Shown: one piece after another, positions 59,557 to 64,000 of the stretch | Position numbering within the stretch: position 1 is the stretch's first letter | How the letters are laid out: each line of letters starts with the position of its first letter | Source of the DNA: JBFGJH01 sp041586155 | GTDB taxonomy: Bacteria; Actinomycetota; Acidimicrobiia; Spongiisociales; JAENVV01 | NCBI GenBank assembly: GCA_041586155.1 | Contig: JBFHAT010000002.1 | Location: forward strand, 61,235-125,234 | Length of the DNA stretch: 64,000 nt | Reading direction: 5' to 3' | The notes under the pieces: model-generated | What the model saw: the letters and a program-made list of their open reading frames with translations, nothing else | Told to the model about the DNA's origin: nothing | Databases searched by the model: none | Translations under genes and position numbers: made by a program

Positions 59557-59841
59557 ATGACGATGTTGGGACGAATCGAGCGAAAGATCATGCGGCTCAA
59601 CGATCAGTTGCAGGCACTGGCGGACGAGGAACACCTCGTTCGCGAAGAGCTCTCGTATCACCGGCACATCAACGATGACGCCCAGCGAGACGCCGCCGTC
59701 GGCAGCGCTGACGATCGGGCGTTCGCCTATGACTCGGCCAACGACGTGGCAAGATTCGAGCGTGTGCTCGCCGATGTTCAAGCTCGGCGTCAACGTATCG
59801 AAGCAAAGCGTCAGGCGCTCCTCTCTCGGCTCCCGGACTGA
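59557..59841 (+). CDS. Small coiled-coil protein of unknown function (94 aa)
   Basis: Not recognised. The product is almost entirely helical and charged: IERKIMRLNDQLQALADEEH at about residues 7-26 and RFERVLADVQARRQRIEAKR near residues 66-85 look like two coiled-coil arms around a short acidic middle. The ATG is 9 nt after the tRNA CCA end, so it may be co-transcribed with the tRNA; a reading starting inside the tRNA is rejected. It ends 27 nt before polA, and TACACT, the polA -10 hexamer, lies in that gap. Confidence 0.6.
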   Translation: MTMLGRIERKIMRLNDQLQALADEEHLVREELSYHRHINDDAQRDAAVGSADDRAFAYDSANDVARFERVLADVQARRQRIEAKRQALLSRLPD

Positions 59842-59855
59842 CGCGGCCGGCGCCG

Positions 59856-59861
59856 TACACT
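59856..59861 (+). promoter_or_regulatory. -10 hexamer, leaderless promoter of polA
   Basis: TACACT is followed by 7 nt and GTG 59869. There is no ribosome site in the gap. Confidence 0.45.
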
Positions 59862-59868
59862 CCTGACC

Positions 59869-62457
59869 GTGCCGACGCTCGCTCTGCTCGACGGACATTC
59901 GCTCGCCTATCGGGCGTTCTTCGCACTTCCCCAAGATCTGGGCACCACGTCTGGGCAGATCACCAATGCCACCTACGGGTTCTTGCGTATGCTGATCAAG
60001 CTCCTCGGTGACCACCGACCCGACCGGCTGGCAGTGGCCTGGGACACGGGGCGAGCCACCTTCCGCAGCGAGCAATATCCCGAGTACAAAGCCCAGCGAG
60101 ACAAGACGCCGGACATCTTCGCCAGCCAGCTCCCGTTGATCGACGACGCACTCGAGGCATTGGGCATCACCCAGTTCCGCGTACCCGGGTACGAGGCCGA
60201 CGATGTGATTGCTTCGCTGGCGCGCCAAGCCGAACGCGAAGGTTGGAATGTGCTGGTCGTGACCGGCGACCGTGACGCCTTCCAGCTCGTCGACGACCAT
60301 GTGACCGTTCTCTACACCCGCCGCGGCATCACCGACACCGTGCTCGCCACCACGGACTGGATCACCGACAAGTACGGCATCGGTCCCGAGCAATACGTCG
60401 AGTACGCCGCCCTCCGCGGCGACACATCCGACAATCTTCCCGGCGTCGACGGCGTCGGGGAGAAGACGGCGGCACGCCTCCTCAATGCCCATGGGTCGCT
60501 CGAAGGGATCTTCGCCGCGCTCGACGAGCAGACTCCCAGACTGCGAGAGAACCTGGCGGCCGCCAGGGAGCAGGTGTTCCTCAATCGCCGGCTCATGGCG
60601 CTCGTCGCCGACCTCGAGCTCGGCGTGGAGCCGGACGAGCTCGAGTGGACGCGCTGGGACGAATCGACGGCACGGGAGCTCTTCGAACGGCTCGAGTTTG
60701 CCAGCCTCTGGGCGGATCTGACCGAAGTGCACCCCACGTACACCCCCACCGGCGAGGTGCTCGACATCGACGTGGTGGTGGCGACCATGGAAGATGTCGG
60801 AGCGCTCACCGGACCGCTCGCCGTCGAGCCGGTCGTCGAGGACGGGCGGTTGTCGGGCGTGATGGTGGCCGCCGGTCCTGACCGCGCCCACTACCTGGCT
60901 CGCGACGGAATTCCCGAGCGTTGGGAACTGGGGGAGTGGTACGCCCACGACGCCAAGGCCCTCCTCAGCCACACGGACCTCGTGCCCGGAACACCCGTGT
61001 TCGACACGGCGCTTGCAGCGTATGTGATCAACCCGACCGGACGTGGGTATTCGCTTCCCGAGGTGGCGGAGCGCTATCTCGGGATCGAGGTGACGTCGCC
61101 CGACGCCGAAGAGCCAGCCGGGCAGGGATCGTTCTCGTTCGGCGATCGGGCCGTCGACCTGGAAGCCCCAGGTAAGCGTGCAGTGGCGATCTGGCGTCTG
61201 GTCGAGCGGCTCGGCGCCGAACTCGAAGACCGGGCGGCCATGCAGTTGTTTCGCGACATCGAGCTTCCGCTGATCCCCGTGCTGCTGGAGATGGAACGCC
61301 GAGGGATCGGTATCGATCGCGCTTATCTGGAGGAGTTCGGGCAGCGCCTGCGGGAAGAGCTGGCCGACTTGGAACATGCCATCCACGAGGCAGCCGGGGC
61401 CGTGTTCAACGTGAACTCTGCGAACCAGCTACGCGAAGTGCTCTTCGAACAGCTGGGCCTGCCGGTGATCAAGAAGACCTCCAAGGGCGCGCCGTCGACC
61501 GACGCATCGGTTCTTCAGAAACTGGCCGAAGAACATCCGATCGTCGAGTCTTTGTTGCGGTACCGGGAGCTCGAGAAGCTGCGAAGCACGTACATCGACG
61601 CCTTGTTGCCGCTGATCGGACCGGACGAGCGGATCCACACGACGTTCAACCAGATGGCTGCGACGACCGGCCGCCTGAGCTCGGACAATCCGAACCTGCA
61701 GAACATCCCCGTCCGCTCCGAGACGGGGCGGCTGATTCGGCGCGCCTTCGTGCCTGCGCCGGGGAATGTCTTCCTGGTAGGCGACTATTCCCAGATCGAG
61801 CTGCGGATCCTGGCGCACATGAGCGGCGATGCGGGCCTGCTCGAGGCGTTCGTCGACGAGGATCGGGACATTCACACGGCGACGGCCGCTTCGGTGTTCG
61901 GGCTCGACGACGGGGAGGTCACGCCGGAGCTTCGCCGTCGCGCCAAGGCCATCAACTTCGGGCTCCTGTACGGGATGGAGGCATTCGGACTGGCCGACCG
62001 CTTGGGGATCTCGCGTGACGAAGCACGCGGTCACATGGACGCGTACTTTGCGACGTTCCCGAGCGTGAAAGCCTTCATGGAGTCGATCGTGGAAGACGCC
62101 AAGGCACGCGGATACACCGAAACGATGTTCGGGCGAAGGCGCTATCTGCCCGAGCTTCGCTCTGATCGCTGGCAGGTGAGGCAGATGGGCGAGCGAATGG
62201 CGCTCAACGCCCCTATCCAAGGCACTGCCGCCGACATCATCAAGATGGCCATGCTCGACGTCGATCGGCTCGCCTCCCGGCTCGGGGCGTCGCTGCTGCT
62301 CCAGATTCACGACGAGCTGGTGCTCGAGATGCCCGAGGAGCGGTTGGATGAGGTCCGCACCGCGGTCGTGGGGGCGATGGAGGGGGTGACGACGTTGCGC
62401 GTTCCCCTTTCGGTGAGCACTGCGTCGGGCCACTCGCTGGCCGACGTGAAGACCTGA
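59869..62457 (+). CDS. polA: DNA polymerase I
   Basis: Fills repair and Okazaki gaps. The protein is 862 aa. The N-terminal 5'-3' exonuclease is complete (LLDGHSLAYRAFFAL, YEADDVIASLA, GDRDAFQLV, GDTSDNLPGVDGVGEKTA). The middle 3'-5' exonuclease-like domain lacks the metal-binding D-x-E motif (the region reads PLAVEPVVEDGRLSGV), so it has no proofreading, as in other actinobacteria and Taq. The polymerase domain is intact: DYSQIELRILAHMS, RRRAKAINFGLLYGM and LQIHDELVLE. The start is GTG 59869, with a leaderless promoter. Confidence 0.96.
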   Translation: MPTLALLDGHSLAYRAFFALPQDLGTTSGQITNATYGFLRMLIKLLGDHRPDRLAVAWDTGRATFRSEQYPEYKAQRDKTPDIFASQLPLIDDALEALGITQFRVPGYEADDVIASLARQAEREGWNVLVVTGDRDAFQLVDDHVTVLYTRRGITDTVLATTDWITDKYGIGPEQYVEYAALRGDTSDNLPGVDGVGEKTAARLLNAHGSLEGIFAALDEQTPRLRENLAAAREQVFLNRRLMALVADLELGVEPDELEWTRWDESTARELFERLEFASLWADLTEVHPTYTPTGEVLDIDVVVATMEDVGALTGPLAVEPVVEDGRLSGVMVAAGPDRAHYLARDGIPERWELGEWYAHDAKALLSHTDLVPGTPVFDTALAAYVINPTGRGYSLPEVAERYLGIEVTSPDAEEPAGQGSFSFGDRAVDLEAPGKRAVAIWRLVERLGAELEDRAAMQLFRDIELPLIPVLLEMERRGIGIDRAYLEEFGQRLREELADLEHAIHEAAGAVFNVNSANQLREVLFEQLGLPVIKKTSKGAPSTDASVLQKLAEEHPIVESLLRYRELEKLRSTYIDALLPLIGPDERIHTTFNQMAATTGRLSSDNPNLQNIPVRSETGRLIRRAFVPAPGNVFLVGDYSQIELRILAHMSGDAGLLEAFVDEDRDIHTATAASVFGLDDGEVTPELRRRAKAINFGLLYGMEAFGLADRLGISRDEARGHMDAYFATFPSVKAFMESIVEDAKARGYTETMFGRRRYLPELRSDRWQVRQMGERMALNAPIQGTAADIIKMAMLDVDRLASRLGASLLLQIHDELVLEMPEERLDEVRTAVVGAMEGVTTLRVPLSVSTASGHSLADVKT

Positions 62458-62461
62458 CAGG

Positions 62462-62490
62462 TTGGATTCGACCCCGGGAATTGCTAGCAT
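62462..62490 (+). promoter_or_regulatory. rpsA promoter
   Basis: TTGGAT (62462-62467) and TAGCAT (62485-62490) are spaced by exactly 17 bp, a good housekeeping-type promoter. The leader would be about 58 nt with a small GAGA/TCTC hairpin. No strong ribosome site precedes ATG 62556. Confidence 0.55.
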
Positions 62491-62555
62491 CGAGACTGCC
62501 TCGCGGCTGCTTTGCGCGCCCTGAGAGCTTCTCTGAAAGGTCCTTAATACACTCC

Positions 62556-64000
62556 ATGAGCAACGAACCAACAACCGCGTCCGAGACGCCTGACGCCCTT
62601 GCGTCCGAACCCACCGCGCCGTCGACCGACGCGCCCCAGCCGACCACCGAAGCCGCCGAGACGTCCGCCGCGGTTGCGCCGGCTGAGTCAGACGCCGCCA
62701 TCGCCGACGAACCAGAGTCCTCAGCGCCGTCGACACCCGCCGATGCGGAGGCCCCTGCCGCAGGGGCCGAGTCGGACGCGGCGGCCAGTGAGACGACCGA
62801 ATCCGACGAGTCGACGCTCGAGGCCTCGGCACCGACGGATTCCGCATCGCCCGAGCCGGCCGGCCCTCCGACCAAGGAAGCACCCTACGAGGGCCCGGCT
62901 GCCATCGTCGCCAAGCGGATCTCCGACCTGCCCGACTCGATCGCCGATGACTTCGAAGCCGCTCTCGAGCACACCATGCTCGAGTTCAGCGAGGGTGACA
63001 TCGTCGAGGGCACGGTGGTGAGCATCGACGCCGACGAGGTGCTCGTGGACATCGGCTTCAAATCCGAGGGTGTGATCCCTCTTCACGAGCTGTCGATCCG
63101 CAAGGCAGTCAACCCCGGCGAGGTGGTTTCGGTTGGCGAGCGGTTGGAAGCGCTCGTCCTGGACAAAGAAGACGACGACGGTCGCCTCATCCTCTCGAAG
63201 AAGCGAGCGCAGTACGAGCGCGCCTGGGGGCGGATCCAGTCGATCACCGATGCCGGGGGCACGGTTTCGGGGCCGGTGATCGAGGTCGTCAAGGGAGGGC
63301 TCATCGTCGACATCGGATTGAGGGGGTTCCTGCCGGCGTCACTCGTGGAGCTGCGCAGGGTTCGTGATCTCGAGCCGTACATCGGCACCACGATCGAAGC
63401 CAAGGTGATCGAACTCGATCGGAACCGCAACAACGTGGTGCTGTCGCGCCGTGCGCATCTCGAAGAGGCTCAGGCCGAGCAGCGGCAGGCGTTCTTGGAC
63501 GATCTGGCGGTCGGAGAGATCAAGAAGGGTCAGATCTCGTCGGTCGTCAACTTCGGCGCGTTCGTCGATCTGGGTGGTATGGATGGCCTGGTCCACGTCT
63601 CAGAGCTGTCATATCAGCACGTCAACCATCCCAGCGAGGTGGTGAAGGTGGGCGACGAGGTCACGGTGCGGGTCCTGGAAGTGGATCGAGAGCGGGAACG
63701 AATCTCGTTGTCGGTCAAGCAAACGCAAGAGGATCCGTGGGAGGCATTCTCCCGACAGCACCACATCGGTGATGTAGTCGAAGGCAGTGTCACGAAGACG
63801 GTTCCATTCGGCGCATTCGTGTCGGTAGGTGAGGGAGTCGAGGGCCTGGTGCATGTGTCCGAGATCGCAATGCACCGCGTCGAATCGCCCGAGTTGGAGC
63901 TCTCGCTCGGCCAGAAAGTGACGGTCAAGGTCACCGAGATGGACGAGGAGCGACGTCGGGTGAGTCTCTCGATCAAGCAGGCGCTGCCTGGATACCAAGA
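62556..64000 (+). CDS. rpsA: Ribosomal protein S1 with long acidic N-terminal extension (3' end cut by window)
   Basis: Binds mRNA on the 30S subunit. About 481 residues are in the window, and the end is near. Four S1 domains are visible: EGDIVEGTVVSIDADEVLV near residue 146, GGTVSGPVIEVVKGGLIVDI, IKKGQISSVVNFGAFVDLGG and DVVEGSVTKTVPFGAFVSVG. KEDDDGRLILSKKRAQYERAW links domains 1 and 2. Residues 1-110 are low-complexity Ala, Ser, Thr, Pro, Glu and Asp with almost no basic residues; actinobacterial S1 usually starts about 35 residues before the first domain. No internal start with a ribosome site was seen, so the extension is probably translated. Confidence 0.93.
   Translation, partial: MSNEPTTASETPDALASEPTAPSTDAPQPTTEAAETSAAVAPAESDAAIADEPESSAPSTPADAEAPAAGAESDAAASETTESDESTLEASAPTDSASPEPAGPPTKEAPYEGPAAIVAKRISDLPDSIADDFEAALEHTMLEFSEGDIVEGTVVSIDADEVLVDIGFKSEGVIPLHELSIRKAVNPGEVVSVGERLEALVLDKEDDDGRLILSKKRAQYERAWGRIQSITDAGGTVSGPVIEVVKGGLIVDIGLRGFLPASLVELRRVRDLEPYIGTTIEAKVIELDRNRNNVVLSRRAHLEEAQAEQRQAFLDDLAVGEIKKGQISSVVNFGAFVDLGGMDGLVHVSELSYQHVNHPSEVVKVGDEVTVRVLEVDRERERISLSVKQTQEDPWEAFSRQHHIGDVVEGSVTKTVPFGAFVSVGEGVEGLVHVSEIAMHRVESPELELSLGQKVTVKVTEMDEERRRVSLSIKQALPGYQ

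Overview
This window looks like a chromosomal segment of a high-GC Gram-positive bacterium (Actinomycetota), probably from or near the class Acidimicrobiia. The evidence is: a DUF3040 protein, DivIVA/Wag31, SepF and YggT next to ftsZ; a MurE with the meso-diaminopimelate DNPR motif; a four-domain ribosomal protein S1; a 3'-5'-exonuclease-dead PolA; many GTG and TTG starts; and repeated leaderless promoter geometry. The lineage below phylum is inference. I see no insertion sequence, prophage, CRISPR array or rRNA, so this is core chromosome. It holds several unexplained non-coding structures and some genes of unknown function.

Layout. 1-872: 5' part of an alpha-glucan phosphorylase (minus strand). 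937-6304: threonine aldolase followed by a type II fatty-acid operon (fabD-fabH-fabG-acpP-fabF). 6301-10910: membrane proteins, a zinc-ribbon Nudix hydrolase, a histidine phosphatase, DNA polymerase IV, a DUF3040 protein and a MerR-type regulator behind a multi-hairpin leader. 10969-15496 (minus): MoxR ATPase, DUF58 protein and transglutaminase membrane protein. 15622-19028: conserved unknowns, a recombinase-like protein lacking catalytic arginines, an HNH nuclease and a secreted protein.

19326-36370: the division and cell-wall (dcw) cluster, mraZ-rsmH-ftsL-ftsI-murE-mraY-murD-ftsW-murG-murC-murB-ftsQ-ftsZ-pgeF-yggS-sepF-yggT-divIVA. Most junctions overlap by ATGA/GTGA, so translation is probably coupled. 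murF is absent. The cluster has an MraZ-type operator, a perfect 16-bp inverted repeat at the rsmH start, a 30-codon ORF fitted exactly between ftsL and ftsI, and a triple 14-bp repeat in the divIVA leader.

36367-49195: ileS (minus), lspA-rluD, a zinc-finger rhomboid protease, dnaE, a pair of ArsA/Get3-like ATPases (minus), small proteins, a thioesterase and endonuclease III. 49192-59181: MATE transporter, CcdA-like protein, trpE, ygfZ, a two-component system, then trpC-trpF-trpB-trpA (trpG and trpD are not here). 59236-64000: a 93-nt hairpin, tRNA-Leu(CAA), a small coiled-coil protein, polA and the start of rpsA, which has a long acidic N-terminal extension.

Best candidates for undescribed biology are the structured RNA or palindromic elements at 10289-10407, 19899-19982, 35624-35664 and 59236-59328, the microORF at 21308-21400, and the uncharacterised genes at 15622-16973.
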